This document shows positions 22,056 through 33,336 of a DNA stretch of 47,335 bases, in pieces. The position numbers were made by a program, and so were the translations under genes. The notes beneath the pieces were generated by a model. It saw nothing but the letters and a program-made list of their open reading frames with translations. It was not told the origin of the DNA and searched no databases. This DNA comes from Zygnema cylindricum (Eukaryota; Streptophyta; Zygnematophyceae; Zygnematales; Zygnemataceae). Location: assembly GCA_037447655.1 (NCBI GenBank), contig JBBHKE010000819.1, positions 257,485 to 304,819 on the forward strand. Direction: 5' to 3'. Each line of letters begins with the position of its first letter. Within the stretch, counting starts at the first letter, position 1.

Positions 22056-25000
22056 GGTTATGGGCCCACCCTCTAGGGTACCAATCTTTAATGGAACTGG
22101 CTTCATATACTGGGAAAGTATGATGATAGGAGCTCTATGCGAAAAAAGGTTTTGGGGGATAGTGAGTGGACGATCGGGGCGTCCATCAAGTCTTGGAATT
22201 CCTCCAGGGTTTAAAAGAAGCAGATTCACCCGAAAAGAGGATTCACCTTCAACGGAGGAAACAAAGGAAGAAGAGGTGGTGGACAAAGGAAAGGAGAAGG
22301 AGGCGACCACACCAATAGCAACTGGTTTAGCATTCATGTCACCTATTCCGAGGAACGAGGAGAATGATACTGAAACCTGGGACTTCAACAATATGGCGGC
22401 AAAGCACTTCATCCTACGCCATCTCACTGAAGGACTTGCATGTCCTCATTTGCAGGTAGAGAGGGCATCGGATCTTTGGATGGCTCTCATAGAGATGTAC
22501 CAAAGTGGTACAATTCAACAACAACAGTTGGCTGATCAGAAAGTTAAGGAGTATGTATACAAAGGGGAAAATATGTTGGATTTTTGCAATGAGCTTGCTA
22601 CACTCTTCATGTAGCTAGAGAGTGCGGGAAAAGTTTTTAGTGAAAAAGAAAAGGTTAACTGTTTACTAATGAAGTTACCTGATGAGTTCGAGAACATAGT
22701 AAACCGTGTGCATGACTTGCCGGACTCAAGGTGGATATGGAACTCAGTGGTAGGGATGATTCTCGTTCAAGAGAATACGATTGAGATCCGAAGGGGAGGA
22801 AAGAGTGGCCAAGCCTTCGCAACAGCGACCGATAGGAGGAACAAGGATTCCGGTAAACCAGTTGGAAACTATGGGGGTAGGGAGCAGAAAAAACAGGTTG
22901 ACGAGTTCGAACTAAGGGCTCCCAAAGGTTTATGTCATTTTTGTAAGAAACCGGGGCACTATATGGCAGTGTGCACTAAGCTAACTGAGCTTCGGTTAAA
23001 GGAGGGGCAGACCGGTGGTACCCCGAGAGGAAAGAAAAAGGCCCTTGTCACACAGGTACTTGAGGTGGAATCCGAGGACGAGGACGATGAGCTCGTTTTG
23101 GATGAGGAGTTGGAGGCGAAAACTGAGGTTGAAATTCCATGAAGGCAGAAATGTGCTTACGGTGGATTGAAAGGTGAAGCAGGCTGGATTATAGATTCAG
23201 GTGCCTCAATGCACATGTGTAACGATAGGCACTTGTTCACTAAGATAAGAAAGATTCCCACCGTAGAGATAGAGTACGGGGATGGGAGAATAGTAACCAC
23301 TACTCTTGTAAGATCGGTATATCTGAAAGTGTTAGTAGAAGGAAAGACATCCATATTAACATTCTCCGATGTATTGTTTATCCCGGAGCTGAACAAAAAC
23401 CTTATCTCTACATCTGTATTAGATGATAAGGGTTTTTTTACAAGCACCAGGGAAGGAGTCTTTACTGCTAGTTTTGAGGAGGATGTCTATTTCATTGCTG
23501 AGAAAGGTAGCCATGGGATGTTTAGGCTGATCTTAAGTAATGAAACGAAGAAACTTTATTATGCTAGTGTTCATGATATTATGATGTGGCATAAGAGGCT
23601 TGGGCATGTGAATCTAGACAAGTTAAGAGAGATGAAAAAGATGGGAGTGGTGGAAGGGATTCAGTTCAGTGAGAGTGATGATATAAGTGATTGTAGTGGG
23701 TGTGCTCAAGGTAAAGCACACAGATTATCCTTTCCTAAAACAGCCACCTACAAGGGAGAAAAACTTATAGATCTAGTACACACAGATATTTGGGGACCGG
23801 CTAGAGTGCCCTCACCGGGGGGGAAGAGATTTATGATGACTGTAACTGATGATTGGTCTCGGTATTCCCGGGTGTATTTTTTGAAAAACAAGTCAGAAGC
23901 TGAGGACTGTTTTAGACAATATAAAGCATGGAGCGAAAAACTCCATGAAACTCCAATCCAGAGAATAAGGAGTGACAATGGTGGAGAGTATACTTCTAAC
24001 TAGTTTGAGGATTTTTTGAGGGAAGATGGGGTTCAACACCAAAAGACAGTTCCAGAAAATCCGGAACAGAATGGGGTAGCTGAAAGGTTAAATAGAACAC
24101 TAAGTGATAGTGCTAGAAGTATGTTGTCGGATAAGAAGATAGGAAAAAGGTTTTGGGCAGAAGCAATGAACTGTGCTAATTACCTCAAAAATAGAGTTCT
24201 TACTTTAGCTATAAAAGATCAAACACCTTATGAGAGATGGACAGGCCGGAAACCAGACTTATCTCATTTAAAGGTTTTCGGCAGTGAAGTGTTCAGTCTA
24301 GATACTGGTCGGTCTAATTGGAAGCTAAATCCTAAAGGAAAATCGGGATACTTATTAGAATATGATGAAGATGTTAAAGGATATAGAGTTTATGATCTAA
24401 AAAGAGAAGATATAATCTTAGTAAAGCATCTAGTAGTTATGGATGAAGGAAAGTCTGTGGATCCCTTCAATTATACGAAGTCAGTAAAAATCAGATTTGA
24501 GTCAAAAAATTCCGATGACTTTGAGCTTCCTAACTATCCAGGTTTTAGAGAAGATGACACTCCTGCAGAAACAAATTAGACCGAAAAGGACTGGGCTGTG
24601 GAAACTCCAGTGACAACTCTACTCGAAGCGGAAGACGTGGTGGAAATTGATTCGGAATCAAGGGATAGAGGAGAAGCCAAGTTTGTTCGAAAGAATCCAC
24701 GAGAACCATCTATTCCAGCCTCAAATTTTGAGGGGGGGAGGAGAAGTAGCAAAAGACTGCAAGAAAAACAGGTTAATAACAAGGTAACTAAACTATCTCA
24801 TCAAGATGAACCTCAAACTTATGGAGAGGCAATGACTTGTCCAGAAAGAAACCGGTGGAAGACAGCCATCAATGAGGAGATGGCTTCAATCATGGCAGCC
24901 GATACTTGGGAGCAGGTGGACTGTCCACCTAACCGAAAACCAATCGGTTGTAAGTGGGTTTTTAAATTAAAACTGAACCCAGATAACACAATCAAGCGCT

Positions 25001-26394
25001 ACAAAGCAAGATTAGTGGCAAAGGGATTTACACAAAAGGAAGGAATTGACTACGAGGAAACCTTTGCCCCGGTGGTCAGATTTCCCTCTGTCCGCATACT
25101 TCTCAGCCTGGCAGCGGCGGAAGATATGGAAGTGCACCAGATGGACATCAAAACAGCCTTTTTGCATGGAGAATTGGAAGAGGAGATCTTCATGCGACAA
25201 CCCGAAGGGTTTGTGGAAGAAGGAGAGGAGAGTAAGGTATGCCGGCTGATTAAATCTCTTTATGGTTTGAAACAGCCGCCTCGACAGTGGAATAAGAAGC
25301 TTGATGAGTTTCTTACCGGTCTAGGATATATTCAGATTAGCTCAGATCACTCAATCTATGTTTTTGAAGATGAGGAAGGTTTTATATTTATTGCAATTTA
25401 TGTTGATGATTTGCTTGTTTTAAGTAAATCAATGGAAAAAATTAATAAACTGAAAACCGATCTTAAGGGGAGATTTGAAATGAAGGATATGGGGGAAGCA
25501 AAATATATTTTGGGAATTCAAATAGAGAGAGACCAAAAAAGAAAAATTATAAGATTGACTCAAAATGAAGCAATAGGGAACATGCTTGAAAAATTTCAAA
25601 TGGATAAAGCTAATAGTTGTACAACTCCAATGGAGTTGAAGAAGGGAAGTGAGGGGAGTGAGGAAGGAGGAGTCATAGTCTTAGACGAGGAATTATCTCC
25701 TGAAGAATAGAAGTTCATGCAGACTATTCGTTACCGGCAAGTAGTGGGAAGTCTAATCTATTTTATGAATTGTACCCGGCCGAATCTAGCTGCAGCTGTA
25801 GGAGTGCTGAGTAGAAGTCTAAATGCTCCCACTAAGAAGGATTGGGAGGCAGCTAAGAGAGTCCTTAGATATTTGGTAGGAACTAGGGATCTATGGTTGC
25901 ATTTGGGTGGGGAGAATAGTGACATCACTACTTGGAGTTATGCCAGTTATGGTGATGCTCCGATGAGGAGATGCACTTCTGGATATGTATTATATGTGGG
26001 TGATGGGGCTTGCTGTTGGAGTAGCAAACAGCAAAAGGTTATCGCTCAGTCCACCATGGAGGCTGAGTATATGGCCTCTTGCTCTGCTGTAAAAGAATTG
26101 ATGTGGGTCAAGTCTTTGCTTGGTGAGCTTGGTCACCTTAAGAGTGGTGTGCATAAAATATTTTGTGATAATCAGGCAGCAATCGCTATTTTTGCCAATC
26201 CTAAACATCATTTTAAAGCCAAACACATGGACATCAGACTCAGCTTTGTTAGAGAAAAAGTAGAAAACAAAATAATCAGTTTAGAGTATAGACCAGATAG
26301 TGAGATGGTAGCAGATATGATGACCAAACCTGTGCCTTCCCATAAGTTAAGTTTTTGCAAGGAGAAGTGTGGTTTGAAATTAAAGATTGACTAG
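22036..26394 (+). pseudogene. copia-2 gag-pol polyprotein, one frame with five stop codons
   Basis: A single frame from MEVSEFQVMGPPSRVP to the TAG at 26392 covers the whole polyprotein. Gag has a CHFCKKPGHYMAVC zinc knuckle (about 22933-22975). Protease has IIDSGASMHMC (about 23190). Pre-integrase has MMWHKRLGH. Integrase has VHTDIWGP, RSDNGGEY and PEQNGVAERLNRT. Reverse transcriptase has DIKTAFLHGELEEEIF and YVDD (about 25398). RNase H has STMEAEYMA and CDNQAAIAI. In-frame stops are TAG 22612, TGA 23140, TAG 24001, TAG 24577 and TAG 25708. RNase H also has WSYASYGD, with Tyr (25939) where copia-1 has the first acidic residue. No frameshift was found across 4.36 kb. Confidence 0.93.
22056..22070 (+). 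promoter_or_regulatory. copia-2 primer-binding site, half-tRNA iMet type
   Basis: GGTTATGGGCCCACC directly follows the LTR. Its first 13 bases are complementary to the initiator tRNA-Met anticodon arm (TGGGCCCAUAACC), the internal-priming site known for Drosophila copia. It differs from the TGGTATCAGAGC 3'-end site usual in plant copia elements. It is also gag coding sequence (Q-V-M-G-P-P). Confidence 0.85.
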
Positions 26395-26407
26395 AAAATA
26401 AGGGGAG
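26395..26407 (+). promoter_or_regulatory. copia-2 polypurine tract
   Basis: AAAATAAGGGGAG lies between the polyprotein stop (26392-26394) and the 3' LTR start TGTAGAAAC. Confidence 0.85.
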
Positions 26408-27455
26408 TGTAGAAACTAATGGTTTTTAAGTATTTTCTAGGTTTGAAAAGAAATATAGAAGCCGAGGTAGTCTATCTCTAACTTCTCTCTCAAACTCTCA
26501 AACTTGTCGCAGTCACTGAGAAATTGGAGAGGAAGCTAGAGCCATGGCTACCTAGGCTATCCTGAGGTTTAGGGGATATTTATATTAGTTCGGGTTTATT
26601 TATTTAAAAGGTATGTGCCGGCGGCAGGACTTGATCCTTGTACCTACCGGCCGGCAGACAAGAATTAGCCCGTAGCCTTAGCCGTTAAGTCTAGGAGTCA
26701 TGATACGTAGTATATAGTTTGATAGTTATTTAAATATGTATACGTACGATTATTCATTTAACTATAATAGACTACGGGATACATAGATCCGGTAATATAT
26801 AAAGTACGGATTACGGTACGGACTATAAATCAATACCGCGCATTTGTTTCGTAAATGAAACAAATACCGCACATGTATTTATTACGGCTACGATTAAATT
26901 AGATTCTAATCGGACGGCCGCAATTAGCGCCGAGATCGCGGAGGAAGTTTTCGGCGGTTTGTGGCCATCGCCACATCGCATGACGCGTGGCGAAATTTCG
27001 TTGGATCGTGGAATCCCCGGAGATTATGGCATCGAATCCGGATATGACATGTGTCGACATTTAGGCCTTGTCGTACAATGTCCGTACCTAAAGTACACCG
27101 GCAGCTGTACTTTTGCGTACGGAACTCAATTTTGATTGGTTCTGTACATCAATAGATAGAGTCTGTGAGAGAGATAGGACTTAGAAAAATTAGGAGATAG
27201 GACCCTCTCTCCTAGAGAGCTTCTGTACAAAAGGTCAACTTTGACCCTCCATAACTTATTGCTCAGGGGAGCAAATTCAGAGATTCTTTTTGCTATCGAC
27301 TCAGAGGAGTCTTGTCTTCACAGAGGTGAAGGTGGTCAGAGTTTTGTCTGCCAGGGTGGCAGTTATTTTTGCTTAAACACAAAGGGGTCAAGATTATTTT
27401 AGAGGCTTCTTGGAAGCTGTCCACTCTGAGGACTTATGGAGGTCTCAGAATTTCA
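26408..27455 (+). repeat. copia-2 3' LTR
   Basis: Highly similar to the 5' LTR throughout, ending GGTCTCAGAATTTCA and followed by target duplication AAAGT. The antisense tRNA-like block is at 26622-26694. Confidence 0.95.
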
Positions 27456-27460
27456 AAAGT

Positions 27461-29640
27461 ATGAATTGATGTTCACTCTAATTTGGTAAAAATGATTTTC
27501 TCGTACGGTTAAAGTTTTTGTCAAAGTTCCTTGAATTAAAGGGCAAAAAGACAAAGAAAAGTAGATACTTTAATACATGGGGACTTACCTTTAATGTTTT
27601 TTGCCACTTAAGAAATCTTTTCTCCCTACACATTTGTCTGATTTTCAATTTGAGGCCGCTAATCGGAAGCTAAGAACTTGACCTTTCAATCGCAATCGTC
27701 AGATTCGCAACTCGATATGTGTGTACGGAGAAAAAATATTTTAAGAGAAAAAAAACATTAACACTAAGTGTGCGTCTCCATGTACTTGAAACTTAGAAAA
27801 AAAAAAAATTTTTAGCGCAGATCCAGCGGACCCGGATTTTGGGGGTCCCTATGTGTAACAACGACATGGTTACTTAAGGGTGTGACGATTGTATACTTTG
27901 ACAATGCCCGTGACGACTGTGATTATCTAAATCTGTGATGACGCACGATATTTTTCATAGCTGCTTGTGACGTCGCATGAGTTTTTGTGACATTGTATAC
28001 TTACCCTCTTCCAGCCTATGTCGTTTCACGGTTGAAGAAGATGCATTTTGCCTTTGCGTCACTTCTCCGCTCGATGTGAAATGGCATCGGAATCTTGAGA
28101 CTACTGGCGAAATATAATCCTTACCCGGCGCAAACAGACAAAACTTAACAAGTTGTGTACTTTGCCTCGTCATATCTGAACCCAAACAGATAAAATGGAA
28201 CGAATAGTGTACCTTTCGCTGTCGATTGGATTCGTTTGAAATTTTTGTAATTTTTTTACACGTGATAATACGTGTTCCTAATTGTTTTTCGAAAATACTT
28301 TGTTTTAAAACACATCTTCCATGTTTTTTAAAGAAAAGTTTGAAGATGACGATTTTTGGCGTGGCCCGGGGTCAAAGAACACAAGACGACAACATGTAGT
28401 ACATCCTAAATTCGATGATGACGCAAAATGTACTTCGACTTTTTTCTATTTTTTTGTACGGTTGAAACTTACGCGGTACGACTTTAATTTTTACACGAAA
28501 CGACAAAAAAACCCTTACTTTGGCACATGTAGACGCACCCTAATAACGATTCACAGTGTACTCACTCTAGTGCTCTGTATCGACAGCCAACTGGAGGCAG
28601 AGGTTTGCAAAAGTCAAAATTTCCGATACCCGAATCTGATTTTTTTTTTTTCAAAATCTGAACACCCGAAATCCATCCACGTTATGTCACGCTCCCAAAT
28701 TGTTACCCGGTACGCGATACACGTTTACGAAATAAAAGTTAACCCAAACTCGATTTTTTGCAACTACCCAAACCCACCCGTACCTGAATAAGTACAAAAC
28801 TAATGATACATCTCCCACATACCTTCCACGATACCAAGAGCACAAAGCATTAGTAATGTTGTATAGTATGGACAATACTGTACTGTACAGTTATGTAGTG
28901 AAACGTACCTAAGAAACCTTCAATTTTTTTCGTATTTTGATTACCAGGCTGTACCCGAATTTGTTTTCTTTTTTTGAATCACCCAGCTGAATCTGGCCAG
29001 CCCCCAAAATTTGGCACCCGAATCCGACGCGGGCGGTACCGGTCGGGTACGGATTTGGGTACTCAATTGCGACCTCTGAGTGGAGGGTATGCAAAGGCTC
29101 GTAGGCAAGTGAAACATTAACAAAAATAGGGATACTCTCGTAATGTTTTGTTCTGGTTCTTTGCTCTTGTTAGTGTTCTGTTTCGTTTCAGTTTTTAGGC
29201 ATAGGTTACTTTCTTGTGACTCTTGTAAGTTTTTTTTTAGTTTTACCCTATTTGTACACAGATGGTTTTACCATCGCAATTTTTACAATTAAGGCTTTAC
29301 TGATAGAGTGTGTAGCTCACGGGAGAGTATGCGAAGTTCGCACGTCGCGCCAAATGAATTACAGTACGAATATGGCAAGGACACAGTACGAATATGGCAA
29401 GGACACAGTACTGTGAGGTACGGATATAGTACATATAGTACTGACGTAAAGTTATATATCGATAGCCTACTGAAGGGTATGCAAAGGCCCTTATGTCTCG
29501 CCAAATGAGCTGGAGTATAGATGTAGTATGGATATAACCTAGAAATAGTATGGATATAGTACGTATACAGTACAAATATGGTATGGACATGGTAGGGAGG
29601 ATTGCCGAAGCTTACCAAAAGGGAGCACCTTTTAATGTGA
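27461..29640. other. Intergenic; short tandem repeats, no supported gene
   Basis: A 156-codon open frame (28321-28791) shows no domain I recognise and has the composition of surrounding DNA, so I leave it uncalled. At 29361-29404 a 22-bp unit (ACAGTACGAATATGGCAAGG plus AC) occurs twice in tandem. It lies inside a larger degenerate repeat that relates about 29311-29365 to about 29461-29515. GTAC-rich sequence of the same type fills about 29400-29590. Confidence 0.45.
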
Positions 29641-30392
29641 GTAGTAAATCAACGCCCGGTACACAGGCATGGACCGTGTACTGTTTTATCATGCCCCTTT
29701 ATCATGCTTGTTTATCTTGAATTACACGCGCATGGACCATGTCCTGTTTATCAAAACGTTTTAGTACTATTGTACTATTCAAGTCGTCCTTACGGATTTT
29801 TGTAGACGCGACCCAAATTAACACAACGATTGACGAAAAATAGAGCAATTAATTTCCAACACAAAGTCATACTTAGTTGAAAAGGACGGGCAGCTTCTGA
29901 ACTGCGAACAACCAATAATCGGACGGTCACAAACCAACGATTGGCGGTTGAAGACTCTTTAGTGCTCGTGGGGGCTTTCATCTTTATTCATTGACAGATC
30001 GAGCAGCCAAGATTTGACGGTCAAGAATGTTTGCCGAGGGAGTACTTTGAAAGTTACCCGTTTGCTGATGTTAGTAGAGAGACAAAGCTACCCGTTTGCC
30101 GACGTAGGCCTGGGACAACGCTACCTGTTTGCTGACGTGGGCCGAGGGGCAACGTTACCCGTTTGTTGACGTCGGCCGGGGAACACGCCATTTACAGGTG
30201 CAGACGAACAGAAAGTCGGCCTATTTAAAGGTTTTCAAACGGACAACCAAAGGTCTATAATTTGTATAAAGATCACATTCAATCATATAGGTTTGCGATG
30301 GAGACATGATGTTCTTTCGAACTGAAAACACCATGAACGCTAAAACATGCAAATCATCCTTGGGTGGTGAACAATATTTCCTTGTAACAAGG
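29641..30392 (-). mobile_element. Helitron-like element, copy 1 (right edge lost in gap)
   Basis: It is collinear with copy 2 (31690-32444) over its whole length. Its 3' terminus, read on the minus strand, is degenerate: the hairpin is impaired (GCCCGGTACACAGGC) and CTAG has become CTAC. The right edge runs straight into a 10-N gap. From about 30076 to 30392 it appears identical to copy 2, while the left half has many differences. It contains the 33-bp minisatellite (about 30055-30188). Confidence 0.65.
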
Positions 30393-30402
30393 NNNNNNNN
30401 NN
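30393..30402. other. Assembly gap (10 N)
   Basis: Ten undetermined bases lie at the edge of a sequence that recurs about 2 kb to the right. The true gap length is unknown. Open frames crossing it are meaningless. Confidence 0.99.
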
Positions 30403-31689
30403 AAAAAAAACATTTGATGTGGCGGTTAGCAATAATCGCACATTCAAAAAAATCGCATATTTTTTTAAATGACACCACATGCGATAAATTCTTAAACTTT
30501 TAAAACCTTTTTTAGTATGTAAGATTAACAAACCAATACCATTAAACCCAGAGACTTTATGATTTTTTCCAAAATTTTCAAATTCTTAAATAGCGTACAC
30601 CACAGTAATTTTTTTTATACGCTAAAAAAACTTACACGCTAATAACGATTGGCGGTGTAGTTTACAAAAAAAATTCGATGCACGTATCCGTTTTTTCTGT
30701 TCAGTAAACTGAACAGAATGTACATGGATTGTACGGGAAAATAATGTGACGTCTACAAATATTTCCAAAAAGAGACGTTGCGGCGTCACACAATTTGAGC
30801 GCCGTGAGTTCATTTTTTGTACGGGCGTCTTCTTCAAATTTCGAAAAGAAGCCGCCATTATTACTTGAACAGCTGAACGCGAAAAATCACAGAAGACGCC
30901 ATTACCGACGCCACGGCAGTAGTTAAAAATAATAAAAATGCAATTTCGCGGGATTTAATCCTGCGCCAGTGTACGTGCGTCTGTGTTCGTCGACTACAGC
31001 CATCCTGTACACTTGTCCTTAACCAGTTGATGTAAATGATTAGTTGTCTAACAAGAATGTGATAATAGTTAAATTAAATAATGTTTTTCACCGCTCATTT
31101 AACGGAAAGCGTACAAACTGCGGTACGTGCGTAAAATACGTTTTGAACAACTATGATTGTACCTTAGAAGCCCCATTTTTTTCGCAGACGCTATATCGTT
31201 TTCACGGTTGCTTTTTAAGCTGTGTTTTATGACCTAAAAAAAAAAAAGGCATGGTACGTAAACCTACGGACTCTTGTAAAAAACCCTCTTTTTTGTTGAT
31301 GGAAAATAGGCCATTTTTATTTCATTTCGTCATTGCGCTTTTTAAAAGTTCGCATGTGTACTTTGTCATTGTTTATATTCGTATAGTAGACGAAGATTCG
31401 TTCGAATAAGTCAGTTTCTTTTGGAAACTTCGATTTTAGACGACCTCTCGACGCGGGATAAAGTGCCGCACTACACGACAGTACAGTAGGAATTGTCGAA
31501 TCGCTTGAGGGCAGATGAATATTTTCACATCGGCGTTTTTGACTTCGGGCTGGGTGGGATGCGGATCTTACAGCATCCACCAATAATGGTTTGAGGATAT
31601 TTTGTCACGTCCCCTTGATTCCTTTGACCTTAGTGGTTTGTCACGCTTCTTTTTCTTGTTTCTTGGTTGTTTGTTATTTTTTGTTTGTA
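30403..31689. other. Intergenic; MITE fragment, no gene
   Basis: About 30590-30660 matches the right half of the MITE at 1053-1273 (TTACACGCTAATAACGATTG then GCGGTGTA). Nearby TTCTGTTCAGTAAACTGAAC (30697) resembles the repeat at 1978 and 2100. No recognisable gene. Confidence 0.45.
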
Positions 31690-32444
31690 CTAGTAAATCA
31701 ACGCCCGTTACACGGGCATGGACCGTGTCCTGTTTTATCATGCCCCTTTATCATGCCCGCTTATCATGCCCGTTACACGCGCATGGACCGTGTCCTGTTT
31801 ATCAAAACGTCTTAGTACTATTGTACTATTCAAGTCGTCCGTACGGATTTTTGTAGACGCGACCCAAATCAACACAACGATTGACCGAAAATCGAGCAAA
31901 TAATTTACGACACGAAATCCTACTTGTTGAAAAGGACGGCTAGCTTCTGAACTGTCAGCATCCAATAATCGGACGGTCACGAACAAAGGATTGACGGTTG
32001 AAGACTCTTTAGTGCTCGTGGCGGCTTTCATCTTTATTCATTGACAGGATCGAGCAGCCAAGATCTGATGGTCAAGAACATTTGTCGAGGGAGTACTTTG
32101 AATGTTTCCCGTTTGCTGACGTTAGCAGAGAGACAAAGCTACCCGTTTGCCGACGTAGGCCTGGGACAACGCTACCTGTTTGCTGACGTGGGCCGAGGGG
32201 CAACGTTACCCGTTTGTTGACGTCGGCCGGGGAACACGCCATTTACAGGTGCAGACGAACAGAAAGTCGGCCTATTTAAAGGTTTTCAAACGGACAACCA
32301 AAGGTCTATAATTTGTATAAAGATCACATTCAATCATATAGGTTTGCGATGGAGACATGATGTTCTTTCGAACTGAAAACACCATGAACGCTAAAACATG
32401 CAAATCATCCTTGGGTGGTGAACAATATTTCCTTGTAACAAGGA
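31690..32444 (-). mobile_element. Helitron-like non-autonomous element, copy 2
   Basis: Read on the minus strand it begins TCCTTGTTACAAGG (5' TC) and ends in a 6-bp-stem hairpin GCCCGTGTAACGGGC followed by nine bases and CTAG. The plus-strand neighbours are A (31689) and T (32445), the AT host dinucleotide expected for Helitrons, and there is no target duplication. There is no RepHel coding. A four-unit 33-bp minisatellite lies inside (32106-32239). The call rests on termini and insertion context. Confidence 0.7.
32106..32239. repeat. 33-bp minisatellite inside the Helitron-like element
   Basis: Four units of the form ACCCGTTTGCYGACGTRGGC plus about 13 bases follow one another (first unit 35 bp, then 33 bp each). 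The same array is in copy 1 (about 30055-30188) and copy 3 (about 33115-33245). Confidence 0.75.
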
Positions 32445-33027
32445 TGATATTATTTAAAAAAACTGCGTTATGAAAAGATATCCCAAAAAGATAACAGGTG
32501 AAGGTGTGCACGAAAGCGAAAGATTGACGTTAGAGAAGATCGTTCGAAAGACGTTTCAAGAAAGAAAGTACCTAAAAGTAGTCATGAAAGGAATTTCATT
32601 ACAGTTTGTACAAAAACATAATATGCACGTAGAAATTGCACCTACTAGTATGATCAAACACATATCAATTTCGTCCATTTTTACAAACATTACATTCAAT
32701 TTTGCGCTTGAAGAATCTTTGACGACTTCAACTTTTGAACACAAGCCTGTATGATACGAACCAAAATAAAGCACATAGGCAAAAGGTAGTTTATTATGTG
32801 GTAGTTTACTGCCATGACATTATGGAAAATTGGTCAAAATATTACTACCAATAAATGTGTCTGTTTGATTCCTGGCAACACCTGATGGAATAGAGGCCCT
32901 AGTAGGCACTGATGGGTGACAGGTTATTTCATGTCCAGAATCCATACAACAAATTTGGAATTGTAATTTTTTCACATTCTGATTCTGTAAAATGAATTTG
33001 AAATTGATTTTATAACATTTAGTAAAC
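32445..33027. other. Intergenic with one small unrecognised open frame
   Basis: An open frame at 32470-32754 (94 codons, ATG start, MKRYPKKITGEGVHESER..) begins right beside the Helitron edge. It has a basic start and no motif I know. There is no splice, promoter or homology evidence for translation, so I do not call it a gene. Confidence 0.35.
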
Positions 33028-33336
33028 CGTGGCGGCTGTCATCTTTATTCATTGACAGGATCGAGCAGCCAAGATCTGATGGTCAAGAACATTTGTCGAG
33101 GGAGTACTTTGAATGTTTCCCGTTTGCTGACGTTAGCAGAGAGACAAAGCAACCCGTTTGCCGACGTAAGCCGAGGGACAACGCTACCCGTTTGCTGTCG
33201 TGGGCCGAGGGGCAACGTTACCCGTTTGTTGACGTCGGCCGGGGGACACACCGTTTACGGGTGCAGACGGACAAAAAGTCGACCTATTTAAAGGTTTTCA
33301 AAAAGACGACCAAGGGTCTATAATTTGTATAAAGAT
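33028..33336 (-). mobile_element. Helitron-like element, copy 3 (internal fragment)
   Basis: It matches copy 2 from CGTGGCGGCTTTCATC (about 32017) to the ATAATTTGTATAAAGAT stretch (about 32325), including the four-unit minisatellite with its own substitutions. Both termini are missing. Confidence 0.7.

Larger units (their letters stand above)
20997..27455 (+). mobile_element. Complete Ty1/copia retrotransposon (copia-2)
   Basis: This 6459-bp element has LTRs at 20997-22055 (1059 bp) and 26408-27455 (1048 bp), starting TGTAGAAAC and ending TTTCA. Exact target duplications AAAGT lie at 20992-20996 and 27456-27460. The 5' LTR has a roughly 10-bp tandem duplication (GAGGAAGCTA) absent from the 3' copy. 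Primer-binding site and polypurine tract are both intact. The pol reading frame is uninterrupted by indels but carries five in-frame stop codons. The solo LTRs at 4975 and 15133 and the reversed fragment at 18002 belong to the same broad family. Confidence 0.96.

Noticed and set aside
22036-26394. Genetic code in which TAG means Gln (as in some ulvophyte algae)
   Set aside because: The 941 reconstructed codons of the oxidase gene use only CAA and CAG for Gln and contain no TAG or TAA. Both copia polyproteins end at TAG where the family normally ends, and TGA also interrupts them.
28321-28791. A 156-codon plus-strand open frame
   Set aside because: No motif, no promoter or splice context, and composition like the surrounding AT-rich repeats.
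29361-29404. CRISPR-like short repeats
   Set aside because: Only two direct 22-bp units without spacers, in a eukaryotic repeat region; no cas genes.
30221-30531. Open frames crossing the 10-N gap
   Set aside because: They contain undetermined residues, lie in a Helitron-like repeat and have no recognisable content.
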